A stretch of DNA of 64,000 nt from Haliclystus octoradiatus (GCA_916610825.1 OU744454.1:10170922-10234921), one strand, 5' to 3'; shown: positions 48,247 through 60,550, counted from the stretch's first letter. A program made the numbers and translations. The notes: generated from the letters alone by a model not told the origin.

Positions 48247-51200
48247 TTAATTTTGATTTGTGAGTTGAAATTCTTCCATAAATTTAACAAGGGTTTTGAC
48301 ATCGTTTAATGTAGCAGCATTATATAAAGATGCACGGCATCCGCCAACAGATCTGAAAACAAAACAAATGTCAACTTATTAATTCACTACATTGAAATTG
48401 ACTTTAGGGACATAATTTGATCATGTACGGAATTGTTGGTCAGGTTGACATTGGAGACTATGGAGATTACAAAACAAGTGATTAATAAAACCTGAATATG
48501 TTCATATTCTGAATTGATTGGTGCTAAGCTGCTACTATATATGTTATCGCTTATATTTTCTGAGTTTACCTGTGGCCACCGAGGCCAACCATTCCTTGTT
48601 TCTTTGCTTCTGCTACAAATTTTTTCTCAACATTTTCATTTCCACCACATATTGTAAATGGGACGTTTATTCTTGATCTTGCACTTGGATTTACAACAGG
48701 TCTAAAACGCAAATTATGAATATTAGATATTTTGACTATGTGAAATTTCCTAAAAGTTCATGAACATTTACAAAGAGTTGATGGACCCTTCATGAACCGG
48801 TTCATGAATTGTTTTATGAATGTGAAATTGCCGAAAAGTTAATGAACGGTTCATGAACATTCATAAAGAGTTTATACACCCTTCATGAACCGGTTCATGA
48901 ATTGTTTTATGAATGTGAAATTGCCGAAAAGTTAATGAACGGTTCATGAACATTCATAAAGAGTTTATAGACCCTTTATGAACCGGTTCATGAATTGTTT
49001 TATGAATGTGAAATTGCCGAAAAGTTAATGAACGGTTCATGAACATTCACAAAGAGTTTATAGACCCTTCATGAACCGGTTCATGAATGTGAAATTGCCT
49101 AAATTATTATGAACAGTCAAGTAATTCATGAACAGTTCATGAACTCATGAAGTTTCTTCACAGAGGATATTCTTATAGTATTTGAAGATAAACACAAATA
49201 AGAAATCTCACCGGTAGAATCCCTTTGATGATTCCATTGTTTTGTAGAGAAGGGAAGATTTATCTTTATTCTGCTTTTCAAATTCTACAAAGTTAAATTA
49301 CCATTAAATGACAACTTCACAATAAAAACATTGATTTGACGAATAGCCTAATTTGAACATAAAGTCTGCTTACCTTGGACACCTCCTTGCTTTTTAATCC
49401 AATTAAATACTAACCCAGTGATGTAGATACTGTTGTGTATAAAGATCAATCAGCAAATGTCAGTCAGTAGTCAGTAACAATTATATTTACATGTCAAGAT
49501 ATCAACTTGTATACCAACCTATAACATGGTGGAGTGTTGACACATGACGAAGCAGTGGCTTGTTTCTATAAAAATAATTACAAAACGTAAACAAACAAAT
49601 ATCATTATAAGCAATCCTACACGACATGTAGAACTTGTAACGCTTATTCCAGATCTGTTAACATGTTAAACCCCAGAAAAATATATTAAAGTATGATGCA
49701 TGGTATAGAAATCCAGCAGTGATATTTTTGCAGTCTTTCAATAAATCTCTGTACTAAACATAGTGTTACATTTCAGTCAGCAGGCCTTTCTACTTGTAAC
49801 ATACATTTCTAGAGACTGTCGATAATATCATAATGATTGTATATCAATAAATATTTATAAATTATTATTTAGATTCACATTATTCTTTATTTGTGGTTTT
49901 CAAACATGAGATCCTCGATTCTTTACATGCTCCATTTGGCTCTGAGATGCCCTTTTCTCATATATCTAAGGTCAAAAGGTGAACATGATAGACGAGCGTA
50001 TCCATCATGATAGAATACCATACATTAAATTATTATACAATAAACATAACAATTAATTGTCATTTGATCAAATTGATGATCTTCTTCTTTCGCTTATGAA
50101 ATATCACTTGGAACACTACTTGAGAGATAAATGTTATACCTCTGCACCCATGAAGTATTTTCTCTAGTGTATATTTATTTCTTAATGACAATTAATTGAG
50201 TCATATTTACCTGGAAATTCCAGATGGTTGGACATTCTTTCCTCTCCTTACCAATCATATCATCACGGACTGCAAAAGTAATAAATCAATGTTAGCCAAT
50301 CAACCATTGACTGAGTCAATCCAGGGCTGCATTCAAATTCATCAGGTTATTGGAATCACAAACTACAGAGCTACCCAGAAAATGATTTATGCTTACCAAT
50401 AACCATGGTTACTCCTGCCGGCCCAAGAAGTTTTTGAGCACCAGCAACGACACATGCAAACTGCAAATAGATAACATGCAAGTTAATAGATACAGCAGTC
50501 AGATTAAAGAGTGCATGAAAACATTGACCATTATGGACAGGTGACTGTTAGGTACAGGTGAAATGTTAGTAGAAAATAATAATAATAAAATTGTAAGATC
50601 ATAATTTAACCCTCCCAGACATTACACCATTCAAGTAAGAATAACATTGGTTGGAACTTGCTTGTCTAAAATTTAGTAATTCAGAGAAATCTAGAATTAG
50701 TGGTTCCAAGTGCTAAGTAGACTTTGTCAATTTTCAAAGTAATGCCGACTAAGTCTGTAAGATCAAAAATGTTACCTTTGTAATATCAATCTCTTTGGTC
50801 ATTATGTTTGATGACATGTCACACACCAGTGGAACACCGTTTGCTTCAGGGATATAATCGAATTCAACACCTGAAAGTTGAACATCAAATGTCAAAACAA
50901 GTTCCAAGCTGTTTAGCGAGGCCCACTGGGTGATAGAATATATATATACATCAACTCAATTTAGCAACAGAATCATACCCAATACATGATCTGCACATTT
51001 CCTTCTCTTAAAATAAATTTAGTTTTCAGCTAACATTCTGATTCAATACGATTCACATTTAAACATTTCCAAACAGCCGTACAAATATTGCCGCCTCTTC
51101 TTTGTCAAGAAATTATGTTTTCTACAACCCAATCAATCAATATATTCTCTTCACATTCAAATTACAGCAATCTCGAAACTGCATGTGGCCTATACTATGC

Positions 51201-51498
51201 AGTGTTTAATGCTGGGGGTGGGTGATAGCAGCCTGAGTAATTTAGAAATGATTCAGCAGCAATTAACCAGATGACCTTTATATAATTAATATTTACCATT
51301 AACCGTTTCATTAGAACAGAAGTACAAGTATGATGCATCTTTATTAATATTCCATTCACTTTGATCTGGAATATCTACAACGAAAACAAAGGTACAAACA
51401 TTTAGTACCGTTGGTCTATATTCAAAGTTTGTAATTTTAGAAAACATTATAATAACTGTAAATAAAGACAATAAAATATTCCTTTGAATTTTTAAATA

Positions 51499-51533
<35 letters not shown>

Positions 51534-54500
51534 GGCTACTGTAATCATTTTAAATAATATTTATGTAAATTAATTTAATTAACAAAGCTGTATATATATA
51601 TCATTTATTTTAGGAATTGAGAAGCGCATTCAAGCATTTAGAAAATGCGCTATATCAAACTAATTATTACTATTAGGCTATTATTATTTACAAACTACAG
51701 TAACGGATAGAAAATAAAAACATATCTTTGACATCCTACCTAAGTATTTCTCTCTTTTGGGTAATACACGATTGACCTTTCCGTATTTTTCAGCCTGAGA
51801 ATTTGAAATTAATTATCAATATTAACTTGTGTGCATTTGTCTAGATGATGAAGAGGGGTTCTAATTTACCAACAGAAATGCTTACCTCTATGGCTGACTT
51901 ATCAGACCAGACTCCGGTGACAACATAATCTGCGGTACCATCAACTAAAAGATAAAGAATGTTGAAATAATAAATCATAGATACTGGGAAATTTAAACAT
52001 TTCATTATAACATCCATAATTCTAAATCAATTAGCAAGAGAGAATACAAAACAAGACTAATAATCTTATCAATTGATTAATTAATCACGTTGTTATTCAA
52101 CCGGGACTGCGCATGTGACATTCACCGAGATTGTCACCATCTATACAATTCGTTTGCCTGACTTCAGGCGTAACCCCTGCGAAAACAGTTCAGGAGTTCA
52201 TAAACAGTTCATGAAAGTTAAATGGCCCCAAATTTTCATGAACTGTTCATAAACTGTTCCTGAACGGTCTGTGAGGGTTCACGAACAGTTCAGGGAAACT
52301 GGAGCAATTAACGTTCATGGACTGTTCATGAAATTTTTCATGGACTGTTCATGAACTGTTCATGAATTGTTCATGAACTCCTGAACCTTTTTCGCAGGGG
52401 AATGCCTCACGAGCTACGGCATCAGAAAGGTCTCTGATGATCCCTTGACAGGGATGGAACATGTGTCAGACCAGCCGCTTTATCAAAATTTATAATATTC
52501 TGAAAATTTAATGCTTTGACCAAACAGGTAAAGCTGTGATGAAAAGAGAGTTGGTTAGATATGTAACATATGGAAATATATGTTTGAACTAAATTTGTGG
52601 TGGCTTAACCACTAGTAGCCTACTTAGCCTATTCAACAATTGAAATACTTACCTGGAAGAAGATTGAGGGCAACAGCAGCAAACATCCCAGTACATCCTC
52701 CTTGCAGAAACAACACTTTGTAATTGTCTGGGATGCACCTAAATATAAGAATGTGTAAGATCATTTTCTGGCAATGTTGTATCGAAAAGTGTATTTGTAG
52801 GCTGTAATGTAAGGCGTTTCTCCTGTGATAAAATTCATCAGTTCATCAACAGTTCGTCCTACTTGAAAATGCCCTAATTTCAATAAACATTTCATGAACT
52901 GTTCATGAAAAGTCTTGAATAATTGACAAAGTGCGATTGCAAGATCAGCATATCAAGCACAGCTTGATTCAAGTTGCAATCACTAAATCTATTCCATACA
53001 AATCCTTGCTAATATTTTTAGTATAGGCCTAACGAATGTTTACAAGAAAGTATTAAGAAGTTTAGAATCTGCCAGTATTGAAACTTTCTTAAGAAAATCG
53101 TAAAATTACTTTAAAAAACTTTTTTAACACTTTCTCGTTCTTCAAATATAAAATAGGCATAGAAGTTCAATTTTTACTAATTTTTTTAGATTCCATAGAA
53201 GCATTTCTAGTAAAATTTTGGATTCTCAGGCTATGTTCACACGAGAGCAAAAACCCGGGTATACAAAAGTCTTTCAAAAGTCCACTTTCAAAAAGTTCAG
53301 ATAGGTTATCAGTTTACACAAGGCAAGTTTTATCTGTTTTGTCTAAATAAAATGATGTAACTCCAGTATTTCTTATCGGTTTTCTGTTGAAATTGGATTT
53401 TTACACTTCTTCGATTCTGTAGCTTCAGATCAAGATGTTCTTTTTCTATTTGAATCATTCGAAATGACTTTTTTTATTCATATCTAATTAAATTCCACGT
53501 GAATTACACTGCCTTTGTAAATAATACATTTTAAATGCATGTTATTTACGATTTTATCTGGTATAAACAGATTCATTGGATAATTTTATTAAACTATTGT
53601 ATTTTATTTTAAAACAGGGCCTAGTGGTTGCCAATATTTATAGGCCATATCGCCGCGAAATGAAAGTGGACATTTGTAATCGTGCGTTTTCCATAAATTT
53701 CCGTTTTGACGACAGAAAGACCCTGGTTTTGCAAAGTCTGGTTTGAGGAAACAGGGTTTCCTGTTTACGTCTAGACGAGAGGGCGATCCAGACTAAAATT
53801 CATCTGGGTTTCGTAAATCCAATTGTCGTGTAAATTCAGCCTCAGTTTATTTTGATCAGTCAGTCAGTCGAAAATGATACAATGAGTTCAACCACTACAA
53901 AATCCAAATAGCAGGGAAATGGCGGCTGAGAAAATTCAGAATTATATGATTCCTCAAGTTAAATGTCCATTTTTCCAACTTAAAAGTCTACCAAAATAAG
54001 AAAAGAACTAGCGGCTAGTTTTCTAGGCGTACATATTTCTAGTTACAAATATTAAAATGCTGATATAATCCCAGATCTTCATCTTTCCGACTGACAAAGT
54101 TGGGGGGACTTTTTGTGCTTGCATTCAAATTTCACAAACTATTATCTTGAAAAATCAGCCAAACCTACATGATATCTCTTAAGCTTTGTTCCGCATCTGA
54201 ACATATTTTTGTAAACGTAGGAGAACGATGACTCATTTCTAGATATAAAACATAGGTATACAAAATTAAAAATTAATATTATGATTTAATAAATCAAGTA
54301 GCCTACTGTACCTAATATTTATCACAGGCAAACATCAATATCGAGCCTGGGTTTTAATTCACTACGGTCAAACTCAATTTCCTTGATTTATTTGTCAAGA
54401 TTTGAGGCTCAGTGTTCTTATAAACTGTGTACATTTCATATTTTTTGAAAAGTGTACAGTGCAAAATACAGATTGGCAGGGTCGTTTGATGAAGGAAAAG

Positions 54501-55228
54501 ATACTTTTTTTTTCAACTCTGAGAGAATAATGTCCTTTTACCGATTTATTTCTACAACTACATATTATAGGCCAAATTATAACAAATATGGAATATGGTT
54601 TATTCCCGGATCGCTGAAGTCATAGACTTTGATCATGCTTGGATCGATAGAAGACATTGAAGAGTGTTCCCTTATGCCTATGTTAACCCCTTGCCAGAGT
54701 TGCCATGGTTACATAAACGCCGTCTTAAAAAAACTTTTTTGACATCATCAACATCTGCGATAATTCCAAACGTAGAACAACTAAAAATCGTCAATTGCGC
54801 TTGAAATAGGCAAATATAAAATCACATAACATAATACGAACTGGATTTGAAGGAATATCATGGATAATTCAACGATTGGATGGCTATCAAAACCAGACCT
54901 TTGCTGAATTTGAGACTAATTTTCATTTTACACGTGGTAGGCCTAATTAACAAAATTGGCCAGTCGAAGCAAAAAATTTAAAAGTTATGGTTCAACTAGC
55001 TTACCCATAACTCCATAACCAAGTCCATCGTAGTCTAACATTTCCTTGGCTGCTTGATGCATAACCTATCAGAAAAGCAATTGAGTGATACTGTAATACA
55101 TTTTATGCACAACCAAGAAAAAATTTATAGCCTTTCGAAATAATTTTTGAACCTAATGAAAGAAATAAACTTACCTCGTCTGGAAGTTTCGATGGCCCAG
55201 CAAAAAAATTGATAGCTCTGTTAGACAT
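48247..55228 (-). CDS. PSAT1: Phosphoserine aminotransferase
   Basis: PLP enzyme that converts 3-phosphohydroxypyruvate and glutamate to phosphoserine in serine synthesis. Minus-strand exons in gene order: 55228-55175, 55065-55005, 54238-54169, 52738-52653, 51944-51886, 51794-51740, 51374-51297, 50870-50776, 50460-50397, 50269-50211, 49565-49519, 49429-49374, 49284-49212, 48701-48570, 48352-48247. This gives 364 residues (human 370) with all phases joined. Landmarks: [12 protein letters not shown] near the start, [29 protein letters not shown], the PLP lysine at residue 196 in AGAQK, NTPPCYS, and [18 protein letters not shown] at the end. The residue after the PLP lysine is Leu, where relatives I know have Asn (QKN). 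It diverges from RAMAC and converges with CDO1. Introns hold several repeats. Confidence 0.97.
48738..49112. repeat. 93-bp tandem repeat, ~4 copies, in a PSAT1 intron
   Basis: Units start at 48788, 48881, 48974 and 49067 with cttcatgaaccggttcatga (one unit has ctttatgaa), an exact 93-bp step. Each unit contains a 20-bp palindrome built on ttcatgaa-ccgg, and a second palindromic word, ggttcatgaac. It lies in the intron between exons 49212-49284 and 48570-48701. The same ttcatgaac word dominates the arrays at 52190-52385 and 52830-52910. Confidence 0.92.
51507..51535. repeat. AC/AT microsatellite
   Basis: A short (ac)n run followed by about 12 (at) units in a PSAT1 intron. It is a simple repeat, likely length-polymorphic. 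Confidence 0.9.
52075..52465 (-). mobile_element. Interspersed repeat family C with a nested ttcatgaac array
   Basis: The flanks of this region (cgttgttattcaaccgggac near 52090 and atggaacatgtgtcagacca near 52451) match, in reverse complement, the repeat at 56902-57092. Between the halves, 52190-52385 is packed with ttcatgaac-type palindromic words (gttcatgaactgttcatgaa). So an array of the type also seen at 48738-49112 sits within a family C copy, or is part of its longer form. A third short patch of ttcatgaac words lies at 52830-52910. It is in the PSAT1 intron 51945-52652. Confidence 0.65.
53226..53847. mobile_element. ~620-bp element with short terminal inverted repeats, PSAT1 intron 3
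   Basis: The left end tctcaggctatgttcacacg pairs with the right end cgtgtaaattcagcctcag. No coding frame is seen between them. It lies in the intron 52739-54168. It fits a non-autonomous DNA transposon, but only about 18 bp per end are matched, so the call is moderate. Confidence 0.5.
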
Positions 55229-56065
55229 TTTGTTCTGGATGTTTCGATACAACAAAAATTAAACTGCAGGCTCTGTTGAGTCGTGAGTGAAAAGGGGAAG
55301 AATTTCGGTAGCACGTTAATTGAACCGCAGTTCAAGGTTGAGAGAATCTGAACTTAGGTTAGAGCATATACAGCATGAATGTCTTAGTAAATTCACTGGT
55401 GAAAGATTGTTTGTCATGTATATACTGTACTAGTAGACCCGCGAATAAACACGTGAATGGAAGTCATTTCATTGGCTGAGCTAGTGAACCACAAAAATAC
55501 TGTGATCCTATTGGTCAGTTACATGAATCGAATAAATTCTCTTGTCCATCTAGGGCATACTTGCCCATGCAAGGACATCATACGTCATCACGTATAACAA
55601 ACCATGTAACAGAAATAGGGTTGGTATGACCATAGTTATTCTGTCCTTGGACTTGATCCAACAGTTATTACAGAGCAAGAAGGTCAGCGGCATGCCTGAC
55701 GATGCTTACCGCTCCTGCCAGCACGAAGAAAGAGCATTCCATTATTTTGTCATCCACTGCTGGTCTGTCTGTCTTCATAGCCAACCTAAACTGCAGGCTG
55801 ACAGGCTCTTGCAAACTTTTTACATCATTTTGAGAGAATTTGAAATCAATCATTCTACCTGTGAAAGCTGTTCTCATGACTATACTAGCAGGATACATTT
55901 ACAAACGAAAAATGTTGCGAAATGTTGCTGCTGATTATAAACAAACGATCCGATCCACCATTAATCTTGATCTGGATGACAATTAAGACTGGACTGGGTT
56001 CGACCAATACAATCTCAGTGTGTCTTTCAATAAATTTGCACATACCGCGCGTGGATCTTATAAAG
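55229..56065. promoter_or_regulatory. Shared upstream region of divergent PSAT1 (-) and RAMAC (+)
   Basis: The start codons are 837 bp apart and face away from each other. Two overlapping open frames (55626-55934 plus and 55668-55898 minus) lie here but resemble nothing and lack splice context; I treat this as promoter and leader DNA. No TATA box stands out. An in-frame ATG 29 codons before the RAMAC start is possible, but the downstream ATG gives a product of family size. Confidence 0.55.
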
Positions 56066-59000
56066 ATGGAGGTCGATTCTGAAGTTGCTGTTACTGAACA
56101 AGAACATGTCGAACCTACTGTAGAGTCTCTTGAAGAAGAATTCTCAAGTCGTTACACAGAATCTGATGCAGGATATGCCGAACAGATTCAGAAAGAGGAA
56201 ACACCTGCGCCTGTCGTTACCGATTGGTTAGGATTAAAATACAAACAAGATAAGTGAGTCGTGCACAAAATTTAGTGTAAATGTCATAGTCTGTGATATG
56301 CCTATCATCATCTTTTATTGAGATACCTTTTAAACCACCACCTAAATGATAGTAGTGGTAGCCTAGCTACTGTGCTATGATTTTCTTATACGTATTGTGG
56401 GCTACTCTAAAAAGTAAAATATGAAGTTTAAAAAAATATTTTATATGATAGCTGGCTAGCTGCGCTCCACTTCCATCCGTAAATTAGTTACAGTGACCAA
56501 CATTTCAGAAAGTATCATTTTGGTGCTGTAACAATTGAATTATTTCCAGTATCACAATTTTACAAGACAAACATAGTACAATTAGGAGACAGAGAGTCTA
56601 GAGAGGTCTAACTAATTGAGTTACTACCCTCTGTGCAGCATTGGTTTGTCTTTTCTTATTCTGATAACTGTCATTACGGATGTGCTGATCAATGTGTGTG
56701 AAACGTCTGTTTCATAGTAGACCGATATAATATTATATACGCATTCTGCCTGCACGATCAAAAAAGCATTTGCATATCTTACATACAATGATGGAACAGG
56801 TGCGGAAACCGACAAAAAATAGATTTGAGATTTATTTTGAAGCAAAAAATTACATAGTTATGAGAAAAGTAGCTAGAATGATTAGGATAAGCTAAACATT
56901 TGGTGAGGCTGGTCTGACACGTGTTTTATTCCTGCCAAGGAACTCATCAGAGACCTTTCTGATGTCGTAGCCTGAAGTCCCGCTAACGAATTGTAGAGAT
57001 GGTGACAACCTCGGTGCATATCGCATGCGCAGTCCCGGTTGAATAACAACGTGATTGAATAATCAATTGGTGAGGCTGGTCTGACACGTGTTTCGTTCCT
57101 AAATATTTGTTAATTATTTAGCTAAATATTTGTTGTAAAAAACTAAAACGATTTCGACTTTCGTTTTGCGAGTAGCAATTAAAACGTATGATGTTGGTTA
57201 CAGATCACGATCAAACTCTCTTATGGTAAACTCTCTACAAGATTGTTCCTTTTTTGGTTTCAAAAAGTTGGATATGAGAATCTCCTAAAAAAATACCATG
57301 TTGCGGGTCAATTTAGACAGGGAAAGAGTCGTATATGCAAAAACGCAACAGTGTCATGTATTGATAGAAAAAAAGTTCTATCTAAATCCGTTGCCGTCCG
57401 TAAAGGCAATTTATACACTTTAAAGGCAACGGTATTTGTAAATATGTATATTATAACAATGCCAATGGTTCTATTATTTTTTAATCAAAGTTTTACCATT
57501 ACTCTGACATCACTCTGACTCTGATTTTTTTTAATGATAGGAAATTGAGAGATCGAGACGACCGTCATGGAAGATCTGATAAACGAGATGATAGATATCG
57601 CAAAAGAGACCATGATAGAGATGACAGGAGTGATAGAAGGTAAACATAATGACACATTACAAGGCTAAACAAGATCCTCTACCCCATGTTCTGCCCATGA
57701 AACTAAAGGGCCATTTACACTGCAGCAAAATAGGCACGGTACTCGTCAATTAACACATCAAAGGTGTGAAGGTGTCAAGTGTTTTTGAGCACGGGCCAAG
57801 CAAAAACACTGTCTAAACGGCTTTTTCAGACATTGAAAAGCGGCACCGTGCCTACTATTTTGATCGGGCCGAGATCATTTCTCAAGGTAGTCTCGGCCCG
57901 CTCAAAAAGTGGGCACCGTGCCGTTTTGCAGTAATTATGACGTCATCGTAGAAGTTGCGTCTCTTTACAGTGGAATTCTGAGGTTTTCTAATAAAATCAG
58001 TAACAGACTAAAGATTACCAAAGCTAGATAAGCACATTGAGCATATTTTGTTACGTATTTCTTTTGAAAATGAATGAAGTTTCTGTAGTATAAGGTTTAA
58101 TTATGCAAATTGTAACTACGAGTGCGGAGCGTAAATTTAGATGTGTCTTTTGTCACAGAAATACTGATCTGGCGTGGTAGCATGTTCAGGAGGTGAAAGA
58201 CTAACCCAAATGTATTTGAATTTTGCTCAATGGAGATAGGAATGTAACAAAAATTTAAATATTATAATTGATGAAAAACATAGTGATTTTCAGTTCAACG
58301 GAATCCTTACCAGTTATTTAACATAATTGAATCTCAATTTATCGAATTTCACCTGTAAAACCATTAAATAATGAGAAACCTATAATTCAGTTTGTAAGTT
58401 TTCAATCTCGGCCCGCGTAAAAATAGGCACGGGCGATCTTGAAAACAGTTTTTAATAAGCTGTGTAATCCCTGAAAAAAAACAGCACGGGCCACATTCTT
58501 GTTAACACCTCGAGTGTTAATTGACGAGTACCGTGCCTTCTTTGCTGCAGTGTAGATGGCCCTTAAGAGTCGTGGCACACATGCTTGAGGAACTTCAAAT
58601 TAAAAGTAGTTCCATCCACCATTCATGAAAACGGGAAAGGCCAATCAGATGCAACCTCTTGTCACATGTTGTCACATGATAAGACTACTGTATGTTGTTG
58701 TATGGTTGCCAATTTGTAAGGAAACAGTGACGTGTAAGCCAATCCATGCTTAAAATCACAGCAAAGTTGCTAATATTGATGTCAAATCCTTCTTATTTAC
58801 TTGATTGAGTGGAGCAGATTTTTGAGCTCTGTTAGCCTGTATGCTAAAGGTCTGATGTAATCATAGGCCTACTACAGGGTATTGGATTTTTCCCAAGCCA
58901 AGGCCAGGGTCCTGCACAAAGGGTCCACCCGTATCCTGCAATCCTAGATAATAGAAGGACTGAGCAAATGCAAAATTATAGAATAAAAAGTTGAGAATGT

Positions 59001-59565
59001 TTTTGGATTCTGAAAGGGCTAAAGATTTAGTTGGAAACTGATATGCATCTAAGATAGCAACTTCATTATGACAAGACAACTTGAAACTTCACATGAAAAT
59101 GTTCAAAATTATATTTTAATTTGCTTCACCATTTTTCTTTTTTTCATTTGAATTTAATTGAGAAGCTTGTCATTAAGCAATCAATGGCACACACATGATG
59201 TTTGAGATAAATAGTTGCCAATCTTTACACCATGACATGAGAGTTTTCGGAGTTTGAGCGGATTTCAGTCTATTTCAGCCTTGTGTGAATTCTGGTTATT
59301 GTATTTTCCCCATTGAAATCCAGTACACATAAACTAGATATTCTAGATTTCAGACTATTTGAAATATGAACTTTAATGTCTGAACACTACAATGGCGGCC
59401 ATTTACCTTTGTGTTGTTTATTGTTCCTTTAATTTTGATTTTCTGGAGGTTTGTAATTTGTTATAATTTTGTTATTGCAGCAGACATTCAGCAGGACGAG
59501 AACCACTGAAACCTTACACAAATACACATTATGGCACAAGCAACTACTACCGTTTCTATTATTAA
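56066..59565 (+). CDS. RAMAC: RNA guanine-7 methyltransferase activating subunit (RAM)
   Basis: Small nuclear protein that binds and activates the mRNA cap methyltransferase RNMT. Exons 56066-56253, 57541-57639, 59481-59565 give 123 residues (human RAMAC has 118). Residues ~22-54 carry the activation domain: EEEFSSRYTESDAGY, then PAPVVTDW, closely matching the family pattern of an acidic start, F-S-R-T-E-D-Y and a final V-x-x-W. Exon 2 is almost all Arg/Asp/His/Lys (RDRDD and DRYRKRD patterns), in place of the family's Arg/Asn-rich RNA-binding stretch. The tail is Tyr-rich (NYYRFYY), like the family C-terminus. The last acceptor is a tandem gcagcag at 59477-59483, so two forms differing by one codon could be made. 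It lies upstream of PPIP5K on the same strand. Confidence 0.9.
56902..57092 (+). repeat. Interspersed repeat family C, RAMAC intron 1
   Basis: The word gtgaggctggtctgacacgt occurs twice, near 56903 and 57071, bracketing a middle with tcagagacctttctgatgtc, gattc-type and cgcatgcgcagtcccggttg blocks. The middle matches 52075-52465 in the opposite orientation. The two direct copies could be flanking repeats of one element or two nested insertions. Confidence 0.65.
57707..58563. mobile_element. Non-autonomous DNA transposon with long TIRs and TAA target duplication
   Basis: The first 50 bp (agggccatttacactgcagc ...) and the reverse complement of the last 50 bp (agggccatctacactgcagc ...) agree at about 47 of 50 positions. 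The element is flanked by TAA at 57704-57706 and TAA at 58564-58566. A 3-bp TAA duplication fits the PIF/Harbinger superfamily (TWA targets). Inverted similarity continues further in (ggcacggtac, cacgggcc, ctcggcccg words). There is no coding frame. It lies in RAMAC intron 2 (57640-59480). Confidence 0.8.
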
Positions 59566-60550
59566 TGATCACTTAACTATCTATTTTATCATGAAAGCTT
59601 TAAAAACTATCACACATGATTGTGTCTACCACTTTATGCATTACTATATTATGTGTACTTGCTTTTGTTGAATGTAGTTCAATCTTAATTTTTTGATTTA
59701 TGTTGTAGTACATTGGTTGATAACACCTGTTTTGTTGAATTAATTTTATTGTTTGAATACTTCACAATCTCAAGTGATCGAGCCGGTCACTGGATGCTGG
59801 GCTATGGATTATACTCTCACTTTCAATTAAAGACATGACATCCTTACCATTCCCTTTTTGGCATGTCCATAGTTTAAATTGTCACTTCTCTAAACGACAC
59901 ATTTAACACTTTCATTGGAGCTTTGATCGTTCATTCTAGTGTTGTTTGCGTACAGTATAGACTATAGACTCAAGGGTGATATGGGCATCTTAATTTGGTA
60001 GGACAATGCAGTCACTTACTTTTTTGTTACAGATGAGCCATCCTTTCCCGTATGAAACGCAGATCAGGCTAGCCCCATCTTCATGAACCGCTCTAATTAA
60101 GTTGTTCTTTTATATTCTTTCTCAACAAAAATACAATCTTCAGTAAATTTTGGGATCCGACTCCCTGGAGAGGAGGATTATCAATCATATGAAAGACATA
60201 CCAGCAAGTGTTTGGTAATAACATTACCATCTTATAATTATTGATATATATTTAAGAATGATAATTTTGCCTTTGGCCCGCGATCCACAAATTTGGTAAA
60301 ATCATATAGAAGTTATTGACGCTTTGTCATGAATGTGAGGCTGATGGCGTCCCATTCAAAAATGCCTGCTCGCGTGATGGATTGCTCGCATAATTTTAGG
60401 TAACATTTTCAAACGCATTTACAGTCATTGTTATCACTTTAATAGCATATTGCATGGTATATTCTGTCTCTTATGCAATTTAATTATTTCTTTGCTTTGC
60501 CATATTAGACCTTCTTCATATTCTGCCAGGTGTTTGCTTCGACGCATGAA
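59566..60550. other. Spacer between RAMAC and PPIP5K
   Basis: The RAMAC 3' UTR occupies the left part; ATTAAA near 59826 is a candidate poly(A) signal. At the right, a pyrimidine-rich tract and acceptor ttctgccag end at 60529, 21 nt before the PPIP5K ATG. So a 5' leader intron or a trans-splice site exists there. No other gene is seen. Confidence 0.55.

Noticed and set aside
48738..49112. ttcatgaac array as a heat-shock-element cluster
   Set aside because: Single TTCnnGAA units are present, but neighbouring units are 4 bp apart, not 2, and most of the 93-bp unit is unrelated, so it does not form a proper array.
55626..55934. Overlapping frames on both strands between PSAT1 and RAMAC
   Set aside because: No recognisable domain; the position is that of a divergent promoter and leader, and both strands are open over the same stretch, which suggests chance.
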